Origin: Kribbella caucasensis
Lineage (GTDB): Bacteria > Actinomycetota > Actinomycetes > Propionibacteriales > Kribbellaceae
Length of the DNA stretch: 64,000 nucleotides
Assembly: GCF_004361855.1 (NCBI RefSeq)
Contig: NZ_SNWQ01000009.1
Location: 186,001 to 250,000 of the forward strand
Reading direction: 5' to 3'
Part shown: positions 7,689 to 16,147 of the stretch, one piece after another
Layout of the letters: each line of letters opens with the position of its first letter
Numbering within the stretch: position 1 is the first letter of the stretch
The notes under the pieces: generated by a model
The model's database searches: none
Told to the model about the DNA's origin: nothing
Seen by the model: the letters and a program-made list of their open reading frames with translations, nothing else
Made by a program: the position numbers and the translations under genes

Positions 7689-8443
7689 CGCAACCGATCG
7701 CGTTGACCACGTCGGCGAACGCGGGCAGCGCGCAGACCCCCTCGCCGGCGGACCCGAAGGCGCGGCCGCAGTTGGAGAAGGCCGCCCTCAAGTTGTTCGA
7801 CCCGGCCACGAACGGTGCCGCGGGCAAGGATCGGGGCTCGATCCCGTTCCAGTTCAACCCCAAGGAAGTGACGATCCAGAAGTCCGCCAAATGGGAACGG
7901 AAGACGGCGAAGAAGGCGAAGTCGGCCGGTCCGCCGGAGTTCACCGGGGCGGAGCCGTGCAAGCTGACGGTCGAGATGTTCTTCGATGCCTCCGGCAACC
8001 ATGACGGCAGTGTCGTGGCCGCCGTGGAGAAGTTGTTCAGCTGCTGTGTACCGACCGAGGAGAGCCGTGGCAAGGAGAAGCCGACCCCGCCGTTGGTGGT
8101 GCTGCACTGGGGCAAGATCGCCAGCTTCCCGGCGTTCGTCACCTCGGTGAGCGCGAAGTACACCCTGTTCAGCCCGGACGGCGTCCCGATCCGCGCGGTC
8201 TGCAGCGTCGCGATGGAGGAGATGCCGAACGAACCCTGGCGGCAGAACCCGACCTCCGGCGGCCAGTCGGTCCGCAGGTCGCACCGGATGATCGACGGTG
8301 ACACGCTCGCCTCGGTGGCGTACGCGGAGTACGGCGATCCGACGCTGTGGCGCGCGGTCGCCAAGTACAACCGGGTAGACGATCCGTTGAGACTGCCGAG
8401 TGGTTCGGTCCTGGTGCTGCCTTCGCCCGAGGAGCTGGTCTGA
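7685..8443 (+). CDS. LysM-domain baseplate hub protein
   Basis: 252 residues. The N-terminal two thirds (IPFQFNPKEVTIQKSAKWER, TVEMFFDA) match the CIS tube/hub adaptor protein family; the last 50 residues are a LysM domain (DGDTLASVAYAEYGDPTLWR, LPSGSVLVLP). In contractile tails such proteins (T4 gp53, Afp7-like) bind the hub and glue wedges to it. The ATG overlaps the tube-2 stop (ATGA), and its own stop overlaps the spike start (TGATG). In this setting the LysM fold most likely makes protein contacts in the baseplate rather than binding the wall. Confidence 0.9.
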   Translation: MTQPIALTTSANAGSAQTPSPADPKARPQLEKAALKLFDPATNGAAGKDRGSIPFQFNPKEVTIQKSAKWERKTAKKAKSAGPPEFTGAEPCKLTVEMFFDASGNHDGSVVAAVEKLFSCCVPTEESRGKEKPTPPLVVLHWGKIASFPAFVTSVSAKYTLFSPDGVPIRAVCSVAMEEMPNEPWRQNPTSGGQSVRRSHRMIDGDTLASVAYAEYGDPTLWRAVAKYNRVDDPLRLPSGSVLVLPSPEELV

Positions 8444-10173
8444 TGTCGATCACCACCAGCTGCCTGATCGAGATCAACGGACAGCCGCTGCCGCAGGATG
8501 TGGTCAACCTGCTCAGTACGGCGTACGTCGACGACAGCCAACGACTGCCGGACCTGTTCGAACTGCGGTTCCGCGACGGCGACCACATCGTGCTGACCAA
8601 GACCGGCGCGAAGATCGGCTCGAAGGTCCGGATCTCCGTCCTCACCAGCACCAGCCAGACCGCCGTACTCCTGCTGGCCGGCGAGATCACCGCGCTGGAG
8701 TCCGAGTTCGACACCGGCGGTTCGTTCACCGTGATCCGCGGCTACGACCCGGCGCACCGGCTGTTCCGCGGCCGGACCACCAACTCCTATCAGCAGATGA
8801 CGGCGTCCGACATCGCGCAGAAGGTGTCCCAGCGAGCGGGCTTCAGCAACGGCACGATCAAGGCGACCACGACCGTCTTCGAGCACGTCTCCCAGGCCGG
8901 TACCAGCGACTGGGAACTCCTCGACGCCCTCGCCAAGGACGCCGGCTACGAGGTCTCGGTGCGCGACGGCAAGTTCAACTTCGGCCCGCCCACGACCGCG
9001 TCGGGCGCGCCCACCAGCGACGAGAATCCACTGGTTCTCAAGCTCGGCACCGATCTGCTGCGGTTCCGCGCCGTGCTCACCTCAGGCGGCCAGGTCAAGG
9101 AGGTCGAGGTCCGCGGCTGGGATCTGTCGACCAAGAAGGCCCTGACCACGCGTCGCCCCGCCGAGACCAAGACAGCACAGCTCCCGCAGGCAAGTCCGCA
9201 GGAGTTCGCGAAGGCCTTCGGCGATCCCCTGTACGTCGCGACCGACGTACCGCATCGCACTCAGGCCGAAGTGGACGCCGCCGCAGCCGCGATCGCGGAG
9301 GAGATCGCCGGCGCGTTCGCCGAATTCGAAGGAGTTGCCCAGGGCAACCCCGCGCTGAAGGCCGGAGTCGCCATCACCGTGGACAACCTCGGTACGCCGT
9401 TCGACGGCAAGTACACCGTGACAACGACCAGGCACCGCATCGACCCGCAGACCGGCTACACCACCTCGTTCGCCGTGACCGGTGCGCAGGATCGCACCTT
9501 CCTCGGGTTGGCCGGCAGCGGGGCGGGCCAACAGCAAGCGCCCCCAGGCGTCGTGATCGGTCAGGTCAGCGACAACAACGACCCCGAGAAGCTCGGCCGG
9601 GTGAGACTGACCCTGCCTTGGCTCGATGACGACTACGTCAGTGCCTGGGCCCGGACGGTCCATGCCGGCGCGGGCAAGGATCGTGGCACCATCATCGTCC
9701 CCGAGGTCGGCGACGAGGTCCTGGTCGTCTTCGAACAAGGCGATCTCCGCCGGCCGTACGTCCTCGGCGGTCTCTACAACGGCGTGGATCTCCCGGACAG
9801 CAAGGGGATCGACCCGGTCGACTCCGGCTCCGGCGCGGTCAACCGCCGCTCGATCGTGTCGCGGCGCGGCCACCGGATCGACCTGCTCGACCAGGATGGC
9901 CGCAAAGAAGGCGTCACCCTGGCGACCGGCGACGGCAAGCTCAGCGTCACCCTCGACGCGACCGGTACGACGATCACGGTGCAGGCCGACGGGAAGGTCA
10001 AGGTCGAAGGCAGCCAGGGGATCGTGATCGACAGCTCCGCCGCCAAGCTCGAACTCAAAGGCGGCGAGATCTCGGTCACCGCCACCGGGAACCTGCAACT
10101 CAAAGGCGCGAACACGACCGTCGAGGGCAGCGCCCTCTGCACGGTCAAGGCCGCCATGGTCAAGATCAACTAG
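8443..10173 (+). CDS. VgrG-like spike/hub protein (gp27-gp5 fusion)
   Basis: 576 residues. Residues about 1-350 form the gp27/GPD-like hub (CLIEINGQPLPQDVV, FELRFRDGDHIVLTKTG). From about 368 an OB-fold gp5-type domain follows (VIGQVSDNNDPEKLGRVRL, WARTVHAGAG, GDEVLVVFEQGD, YVLGGLYNG). The C-terminus is a beta-helix with short repeats (VTLATGDGKLSVTLD, KVKVEGSQGIVID). It trimerises into the puncturing spike. No extra C-terminal enzyme domain is present, and the end fits onto the PAAR tip encoded next. Confidence 0.95.
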   Translation: MSITTSCLIEINGQPLPQDVVNLLSTAYVDDSQRLPDLFELRFRDGDHIVLTKTGAKIGSKVRISVLTSTSQTAVLLLAGEITALESEFDTGGSFTVIRGYDPAHRLFRGRTTNSYQQMTASDIAQKVSQRAGFSNGTIKATTTVFEHVSQAGTSDWELLDALAKDAGYEVSVRDGKFNFGPPTTASGAPTSDENPLVLKLGTDLLRFRAVLTSGGQVKEVEVRGWDLSTKKALTTRRPAETKTAQLPQASPQEFAKAFGDPLYVATDVPHRTQAEVDAAAAAIAEEIAGAFAEFEGVAQGNPALKAGVAITVDNLGTPFDGKYTVTTTRHRIDPQTGYTTSFAVTGAQDRTFLGLAGSGAGQQQAPPGVVIGQVSDNNDPEKLGRVRLTLPWLDDDYVSAWARTVHAGAGKDRGTIIVPEVGDEVLVVFEQGDLRRPYVLGGLYNGVDLPDSKGIDPVDSGSGAVNRRSIVSRRGHRIDLLDQDGRKEGVTLATGDGKLSVTLDATGTTITVQADGKVKVEGSQGIVIDSSAAKLELKGGEISVTATGNLQLKGANTTVEGSALCTVKAAMVKIN

Positions 10174-10182
10174 GAGGCAGCC

Positions 10183-10464
10183 ATGCCCGCAGCAGCGAGG
10201 GTCGGCGATCCGACCGGACACCCCGGCGTGATCGGGCCGCCCGGCGTACCGACCGTGCTGATCGCCGGGATGCCGGCCGCCACGGTGGGCACGCCGCACA
10301 TCTGCTCGTTCCCGCCACCCGCGGTGCATCCGCCGTCGGCGATCGTCCCGCCCGGCTGCCCGACCGTCCTGATCGGCGGGATGCCCGCGGCCCGGATGGG
10401 CGACCTGGCCGGCTGCGGCGCCCCGATCGTGATGGGCGCGCCGACCGTCATGATCGGAGGCTGA
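10183..10464 (+). CDS. PAAR-domain spike tip protein
   Basis: 93 residues with the repeating PAAR fold signatures: MPAAARVGDPTGHPG, AGMPAATVGTPHIC and GGMPAARMGD. His and Cys residues at the expected places could bind the single metal ion at the tip. PAAR proteins sharpen the VgrG spike and can carry effectors; this one has no effector extension. It sits nine bases after the spike gene with a good ribosome-binding site (AGGAG). Confidence 0.95.
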   Translation: MPAAARVGDPTGHPGVIGPPGVPTVLIAGMPAATVGTPHICSFPPPAVHPPSAIVPPGCPTVLIGGMPAARMGDLAGCGAPIVMGAPTVMIGG

Positions 10465-10465
10465 G

Positions 10466-10897
10466 ATGACCACCGACTTCATCGGCAACGGCTGGGCCTT
10501 CCCGCTCGGCACCGACGCCACCGGCGGAATCGCCTTGGTGGCCAGGGAACGCGAGATCGAGCAGGCGATCCGGCTGATCCTCGGTACGGCGAAGGGCGAG
10601 CGGCCGATGCGCCCCGAGTTCGGCTGCCGGATCCACGATCACGTGTTCGGCCCGGCGAACGCAGCGACGGCCGGGCAGATCGCGTACGACGTCCGCGAGG
10701 CCCTGGAACGCTGGGAACCACGGGTCGCCGTACAGGACGTGAGCGTCGGCTACGACCGGATCGAGTCGGGCCGGGTGTACGTCGACGTCGGCTACGTCAT
10801 CCTCGGCACCAACGACCCGCGCAACCTGGTCTTCCCGTTCTACGTGATCCCCGATGAAGAGGTCGGTACTGCGCTGCCGGCCGAACTGGAGGTCTGA
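10466..10897 (+). CDS. gp25-like baseplate wedge protein
   Basis: 143 residues of the GPW/gp25 family: GWAFPLGTDATGGIAL, REIEQAIRLILGTAKGERPM, PEFGCRIHDHVF and the beta-strand end NLVFPFYV. In T4-like baseplates gp25 has a lysozyme-derived fold, is not catalytic and nucleates the sheath. One base separates it from the PAAR stop and one base separates its stop from the next start, so the three genes are certainly co-translated. Confidence 0.94.
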   Translation: MTTDFIGNGWAFPLGTDATGGIALVAREREIEQAIRLILGTAKGERPMRPEFGCRIHDHVFGPANAATAGQIAYDVREALERWEPRVAVQDVSVGYDRIESGRVYVDVGYVILGTNDPRNLVFPFYVIPDEEVGTALPAELEV

Positions 10898-10898
10898 C

Positions 10899-12845
10899 AT
10901 GTTGCCGGCTCCGAATCTCGACGACCGGACGTTCCAGGGGCTGGTGGACGAGGCGAAACGCCTGGTCCAGCGGCGTTGCCCGGAATGGACCGACCACAAC
11001 GTCTCCGATCCCGGGGTGACCCTGATCGAGGCCTTCGCGCAGATGGTCGACCAGCTCATCTACCGGCTCAACCGGGTGCCCGACCTCAACTACGTGAAGT
11101 TCCTCGAGCTGATCGGCGTGGAACTCAGGCCGCCCGCGGCCGCGAGGGGCGCCGTCACCTTCTGGTTGTCCGCGCCCCAACCACAAACGGTCCTGGTCCG
11201 CACCGGGACCGAGGTGGCGACGCCGCGGACCGACATCCACGAGCCGATCGTCTTCACCACCACGCAGGAACTGGAGATCATCCCCTGCTCGTTCGCCCGG
11301 GCCGGCGTGGCTCCGGCCGGGGGCAGCCCGTCCGATCTCACCACGGCGTTGTCAGGCCAGAACGGGTTCCCCTGCTTCTCCGAGACTCCGCAGCCGGGTG
11401 ACGCTCTGCTGATCGGCCTGAGCGAAGCGGTCCCGTCCTGCGCCGTGACGATCCGGCTGAACTGCAGCGTTTCCGGTGCCGGTGTCGACCCACGGCATCC
11501 ACCGCTCATCTGGGAGGCGTGGACCGGGTCCGGCTGGTCGGAATGCGATCTCGACAAGGACGACACCGGCGGGCTGAACAAGGCGGGCGACGTCGTCATC
11601 CACGTTCCCCCACAGCACGAGACCTCGATCATCTCCCGCCAGCGAGCCGGCTGGGTCCGGTGCCGGCTGATCCCGGTCGAGGACGGCCGCCCGACGTACA
11701 CCAAATCGCCGAGGATCCTCTCGGCCAGCGCCTTCACGATCGGCGGCACCGTGCCGATGATGCACGCGGAGGTGATCCGCAGCGAACTCCTCGGTCGCTC
11801 CGACGGAACCCCTGGTCAGCGGTTCGCCCTCCGGCACAACCCGGTGGTCCCGTCCGAGGAACCCAGCACGGTCGAGGTCGCCGACGAGGACGGCGTCGAG
11901 ACCTGGGAACCGGTGACGAGCTTCGCCGACTCGGGCGAGGACGATCGGCACTTCCGGATCGACGCGTACTCCGGCGGTATCCAGTTCGGTCCCGCCGTGC
12001 GTACCGCTGACGGCCGCCTGCAGCACTACGGAGCCGCCCCGCGGTCCGGGAGCACCCTCGCAATCTCGTCGTACCGGACCGGCGGTGGCCGACGTGGCAA
12101 CGTCGCGCGCGGCCAGGTGCGGGTGCTGAAGACGAGCGTCCCGTACGTCGCGCGGGTGGAGAACCGCGCGCCCGCGATCGGCGGTGCGGATGCGGAAACG
12201 CTGGAAGAGGCGAAGGTCCGTGGTCCGATGCTGCTGCGGTCACGTGGTCGCGCGGTCACGGTCGAGGACTTCGAGGAACTGGCTCGCGAGGTCGCACCGG
12301 ATGCGGCCCGGGTGCACTGTGTCCCGGCGACCGAGTCCGCCGATGCGGGCGGCATCCGCATTCTCGTCGTACCGCATGTGTCGGCCGACCCGATCGGGCG
12401 GATCCGGCGCGACGACCTGATCCCGCCGGAGGGCACGCTCGAGCGGATCACGCGGACGCTGGACGAACGTCGCCTGGTGGGGACCCGGTTGCTCGTCGCA
12501 CCCGCGGAGTACGTCGGGCTCACGGCGGTGGTGGACGTGAGTGCGCGGTCCCGGTTCGAGCCGGAGGAGGTGAAGGAGGACGTGCTGAAGGCGTTGTACG
12601 ACCTGCTCCACCCGTTGACCGGTGGGCCGGACGGGACGGGGTGGCCGTTCGGGCGATCGGTGCAGTCGCATGAGGTGCACGCCGCGTTGGCCCGGATCTC
12701 CGGGGTCGACATGGCACAGGAGATCAACGTGTCCCTCTTCCCGGCGGACCCGGTGACCGGGCGGCGATCGGCTCCCGTGCAGCGGCTGGATCTGCCGGCC
12801 ACCGCGCTCGTCTACTCCTACGAGCACCAGGTGCGGGTGCGCTGA
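10899..12845 (+). CDS. baseplate J-like wedge protein
   Basis: 648 residues, ATG one base after the gp25-like stop. The N-terminus (FQGLVDEAKRLVQRRCPEWTDHNVSDPG) and RNVPDLNY-like segment (NRVPDLNYVKFLELIGV), then AARGAVTFWLSAP, are typical of eCIS gpJ/Afp11-type proteins. A further block (RGRAVTVEDFEELAREVAPD) is the conserved J-domain wing. It bridges wedges around the hub and transmits the trigger from tail fibres to the sheath. Length is usual for actinobacterial eCIS. Its TGA overlaps the next ATG by one base. Confidence 0.92.
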   Translation: MLPAPNLDDRTFQGLVDEAKRLVQRRCPEWTDHNVSDPGVTLIEAFAQMVDQLIYRLNRVPDLNYVKFLELIGVELRPPAAARGAVTFWLSAPQPQTVLVRTGTEVATPRTDIHEPIVFTTTQELEIIPCSFARAGVAPAGGSPSDLTTALSGQNGFPCFSETPQPGDALLIGLSEAVPSCAVTIRLNCSVSGAGVDPRHPPLIWEAWTGSGWSECDLDKDDTGGLNKAGDVVIHVPPQHETSIISRQRAGWVRCRLIPVEDGRPTYTKSPRILSASAFTIGGTVPMMHAEVIRSELLGRSDGTPGQRFALRHNPVVPSEEPSTVEVADEDGVETWEPVTSFADSGEDDRHFRIDAYSGGIQFGPAVRTADGRLQHYGAAPRSGSTLAISSYRTGGGRRGNVARGQVRVLKTSVPYVARVENRAPAIGGADAETLEEAKVRGPMLLRSRGRAVTVEDFEELAREVAPDAARVHCVPATESADAGGIRILVVPHVSADPIGRIRRDDLIPPEGTLERITRTLDERRLVGTRLLVAPAEYVGLTAVVDVSARSRFEPEEVKEDVLKALYDLLHPLTGGPDGTGWPFGRSVQSHEVHAALARISGVDMAQEINVSLFPADPVTGRRSAPVQRLDLPATALVYSYEHQVRVR

Positions 12846-13387
12846 TGAGGGGCGCGCTGGAACGGTTGCCGAGTCCGCATCCGCTCGGCCAGACGCTGCC
12901 GTCCGTCTACCGCACGGACGCGTTCACGCAACAGCTCTGCGACAGTTTCGACGTCGTCCTCGCACCGGTGATCAGTGCACTGGACAACCTTCCGGCGTAC
13001 CTCGACCTCGGTACCGCACCCGAGGATCTGCTGCCGTGGTTGGCACATTGGCTCGGACTCGCCGTCGACCGAGGCGACGATCCGGTCCGGCAACGCGAGC
13101 TCCTTCGTTCGACCAGTGAGCTGCACGGCCAGCAGGGGACGCGATTGGGGATCGAGCTCGCCATCAGCGCGCAGCTCGGAGTACGGGCCGAGGTCGTCGA
13201 GACAGGTGGTGCGAGCTGGTCGGTCGACCCCAGCGATCCGCTACCGGGCGAAGCGGTGCCGGCTGTCGTCGTGCGCGTGTTTCCCGTGGCAGGGCAGGAG
13301 ATTGACGAGGCGAGACTCAAGGACGCGGTGGCCGCGCTCAAGCCCGCACACGTGATCCATCGCGTGCAGGTCGTACCTCCGGAGTGA
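12845..13387 (+). CDS. phage tail protein I-like wedge protein (TIGR02242-like)
   Basis: 180 residues. SVYRTDAFTQQLCDSFDVVLAPV, PEDLLPWLAHWLGL and the end ALKPAHVIHRVQVVP match the P2 gpI / TIGR02242 tail protein family, a small partner of baseplate J. It is the last structural gene of the operon in the window. It runs tail-to-tail into the convergent regulator gene with a 50-bp overlap (13338-13387), so expression of one may interfere with the other. Confidence 0.88.
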   Translation: MRGALERLPSPHPLGQTLPSVYRTDAFTQQLCDSFDVVLAPVISALDNLPAYLDLGTAPEDLLPWLAHWLGLAVDRGDDPVRQRELLRSTSELHGQQGTRLGIELAISAQLGVRAEVVETGGASWSVDPSDPLPGEAVPAVVVRVFPVAGQEIDEARLKDAVAALKPAHVIHRVQVVPPE

Positions 13388-16112
13388 CCTCCAGCTCGGC
13401 GCAGACCCGCGCGTGCTCCCGTCGTGTCAGCGCGGCCGCGGTCGGATCGCCCTGCCCTTCCTGCAGTTCAGCCAGCAGCAACCAGGACGAGTCCCGGAAC
13501 GGATCGAGCTCCACAGCCCTCTGCGCCGCCCGCAACGCCTGAGCATCACGAGCCAACCCAGCCACCTGTACTGCGGCGTCGGCGGCGGCGAGTCGGTACC
13601 GATCCCGCTCCGCCAACACCCAATCCGCCGCACCGACCTCGGGCAGCAACTCACCGGCCGCGATCTCCAGTACTGCGGACCAGTCGGTCACGCTCCCCGA
13701 TCGCCTCGCCCGCTGGAGCCGGGTCTCGAACTCGGCCAGATCAACCCATGCCCCGGGCAACACCAGCCGGTACGCATCACCGTTGCGCTGCACAACCTGA
13801 TCGCCAAAACCCAACCCAGCAAGGCATTGCCGGACAGTGGAGGCCGCGACTTGCAGTCGATGTGTTCCGGCATCGGCGGGGGCGTCCGGCCAGAGGGCGT
13901 CGATCAGGCGTTCGCGATGCACGTCCCGATCGTGGTTGATTGCGAGCAGCAACAACAGGGATCGGGCTCGTGGCCGTAGCGATGGCCAGCTGACCGGCTT
14001 CCCGTCCAGCTCGAGCCGGAACCCGCCCAGGGTGAACAGCCGCACCGACCGGCCAGACCGTGACGGCCCGGTCTCGGCCAGCTGTCGCGCGTGGTCGAGC
14101 AGGCGATAGGCACCAGTCAACGCGGCCGATCGGGTCAGCCCTTCGGCTTCCTTCAACTGTTCAGCCGCGCCGGCATGCCGGATGCGGGCCAAGGCGACCG
14201 CGGCCAAGGCGGACGCCCAGGCCTGCGGGGTCCTGGCCTCGAGCCTGGCCGCCTCTACGGTTGCCCGGCGCAACCAGTCGGCCGCCTCCTCGTCCTGTCC
14301 GGCCCGCAGCCGGGCGGCTCCGATGAAGATTGCCATCAGCAACGAGCCCCACTGGTCGCCGTCGCGCCGGCAGTCCTCGGCGAGCGAGGCGCATCCGTCC
14401 AGCCGCCATCCTTCCGGCCGCGTCGCCAGCAGGACGGCCGCCTGTAAACCGCGAGCCAATCGGGCGAACCAGGGCAGCTCCTCCAGCTCGGCCGACAGCG
14501 CGATCTCCTCCAGCGGCACCTCGGCCTCGCTCCAGTTGCCGTCGACAAGTTCCGTGACGACAAGTCCGAGCCGGGCGCACAGCCGTCCGACCGGTCGGCC
14601 AGTTGGATCGGCGGCAAGCGGGCTGAACAGTTCTCGAGCGTTGACGAACCGGCCCGCGAGCAGCTCGATGGTCCCGTCCTCCAACGCTCCACCAGCGCCT
14701 TCACGGGTTGACGGGACACGTCTGGTCGCCTGCCGGATCGCTTGCGCGGTACGGCGTACCGGGGTGGCGGCTCGACCAAAGGGCTGGGGATGAGCGGACC
14801 AGATCTCGGCCAAAGCACGTTCGTCGGCGCAACGGGCCTGGAAGTCGGGATCGTCCAGCATCGACTCGGCATGCCGGTATGCCTCCACCGCTGCGGCAAC
14901 CGAACCCGACCGGAAGTACCGGCGAGCCCGGGCCAACGCCAGCCAAGGGTCGTCGTCCGGCAGCTCCGACCGGGCGACCCAATCCTGGCCAACGGCGGTT
15001 GCGCCCCCGACCTGCAGCAAACGCGCCACCGACGCCCAGTCGTCGCCGAGCGCATAGGCACGCATTGCCTCTCGCGGGTGCCCCGCATCCTCCAGCAGCC
15101 GCGCACTGCGCGCGTGGATCTCCCGCGAGGCCGCTGTCCCCAGTTCGTCGATCAGCAGACCTTCCAGGTGCGTCTGCAGCACCTGGTGATACCTGTACGT
15201 CGACCCGTCGTCGGTGGACGTGGTGAAGAACTGCAGTGTCTCCAGCTCCTCCAACACGGCCGCGCTGCCGGTCCGGTCGAGCAGCGCGTCGCAGAGCGGA
15301 CCGGTCAACCGCCCGAGCGTGCTCGTGATCAGCAAGAACTCCCGCCGCTCCGGGTCCAGCTCGGCCAGTACGTTGCGAGTCAGATAGGCGCGCACCATCC
15401 GCGAACGGCCGCCGAGCTCGGTGGCGGCCCGGATCCGTTCGGCGCTCGACTTGCCCATCGTCGCCAGGTGGAACAGCTGCAACCCCGCCGCCCACCCGCC
15501 CGTACGACGGGTCAGCGCGGCCGCGGCTTCGGGGGAGAGCGGTTCCCGGTAGACCGACCGGAACAGCTCCTCCACCTCCCACGACCGGAAGCGCAAGTCG
15601 TCGCCGTCGAGGACCAACAGCTCGCCTGACACGATCAGTCGTGGCGTGTTCAACGACAACGGCCGCCGGGACCCGAGCAGCAACCGCAGATGCCGCGGCC
15701 GGTACTCGAGGAATCGCTCCAACGCTTGTTCCGCGGGACTCCCGGCCAGCTCGTGCACGTCGTCGACGATCAACCGCACGGGCGTCGGCACACCCGTCTC
15801 GGTGGCGAGGATCAGCTGGTCCGCAGTCGTGGCGTCCAGCGCTTCAGGTAGGACGACGGCCAACGCCTCGGTCACATGCCGGACCAGGGCATCCTCCGAC
15901 CGGTCCTCCGGCCTGGCCCGGTACCACGCGGTCGGCATACCCGGGGTCCCCGCGATCTGGGCGAGCAGAGTGGTCTTGCCGGAGCCGGCCGGGGCGAGCA
16001 GGAGCACACCGCCGGGGCCGGTTGCGTCGAGCAATGGACGCGCCAGCCGGTCCCGCGACAGGCCGGACGGCTCTGGTCGCCGGACCTGTTCCCTGAACAC
16101 CACTGAACCCAC
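13338..16112 (-). CDS. STAND-TPR-SARP/BTAD transcriptional regulator
   Basis: 924 residues. N-terminal STAND/MalT-like ATPase with Walker A APAGSGKT near residues 40-47 and Walker B LIVDDVHEL near 115, followed by winged-helix and TPR-like repeats to about 680. The C-terminus is a SARP unit: OmpR-type DNA-binding domain (VRLFTLGGFRLELDG, LIDALWPDAPADAG) and a BTAD domain. The order is reversed relative to AfsR, which has SARP first. Such regulators are recurrent neighbours of actinobacterial eCIS, so it is the likely switch for this operon. It ends 50 bp inside the tail-I gene. The NlpC gene (16148-18205) lies 35 bp upstream on the same strand and may share its transcript. Confidence 0.88.
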   Translation of the reverse strand: MGSVVFREQVRRPEPSGLSRDRLARPLLDATGPGGVLLLAPAGSGKTTLLAQIAGTPGMPTAWYRARPEDRSEDALVRHVTEALAVVLPEALDATTADQLILATETGVPTPVRLIVDDVHELAGSPAEQALERFLEYRPRHLRLLLGSRRPLSLNTPRLIVSGELLVLDGDDLRFRSWEVEELFRSVYREPLSPEAAAALTRRTGGWAAGLQLFHLATMGKSSAERIRAATELGGRSRMVRAYLTRNVLAELDPERREFLLITSTLGRLTGPLCDALLDRTGSAAVLEELETLQFFTTSTDDGSTYRYHQVLQTHLEGLLIDELGTAASREIHARSARLLEDAGHPREAMRAYALGDDWASVARLLQVGGATAVGQDWVARSELPDDDPWLALARARRYFRSGSVAAAVEAYRHAESMLDDPDFQARCADERALAEIWSAHPQPFGRAATPVRRTAQAIRQATRRVPSTREGAGGALEDGTIELLAGRFVNARELFSPLAADPTGRPVGRLCARLGLVVTELVDGNWSEAEVPLEEIALSAELEELPWFARLARGLQAAVLLATRPEGWRLDGCASLAEDCRRDGDQWGSLLMAIFIGAARLRAGQDEEAADWLRRATVEAARLEARTPQAWASALAAVALARIRHAGAAEQLKEAEGLTRSAALTGAYRLLDHARQLAETGPSRSGRSVRLFTLGGFRLELDGKPVSWPSLRPRARSLLLLLAINHDRDVHRERLIDALWPDAPADAGTHRLQVAASTVRQCLAGLGFGDQVVQRNGDAYRLVLPGAWVDLAEFETRLQRARRSGSVTDWSAVLEIAAGELLPEVGAADWVLAERDRYRLAAADAAVQVAGLARDAQALRAAQRAVELDPFRDSSWLLLAELQEGQGDPTAAALTRREHARVCAELEVTPEVRPARDGSRVRA

Positions 16113-16147
16113 AGCTGCCCCCCGGCGTGCTCTTCAAGCAACAGGTC

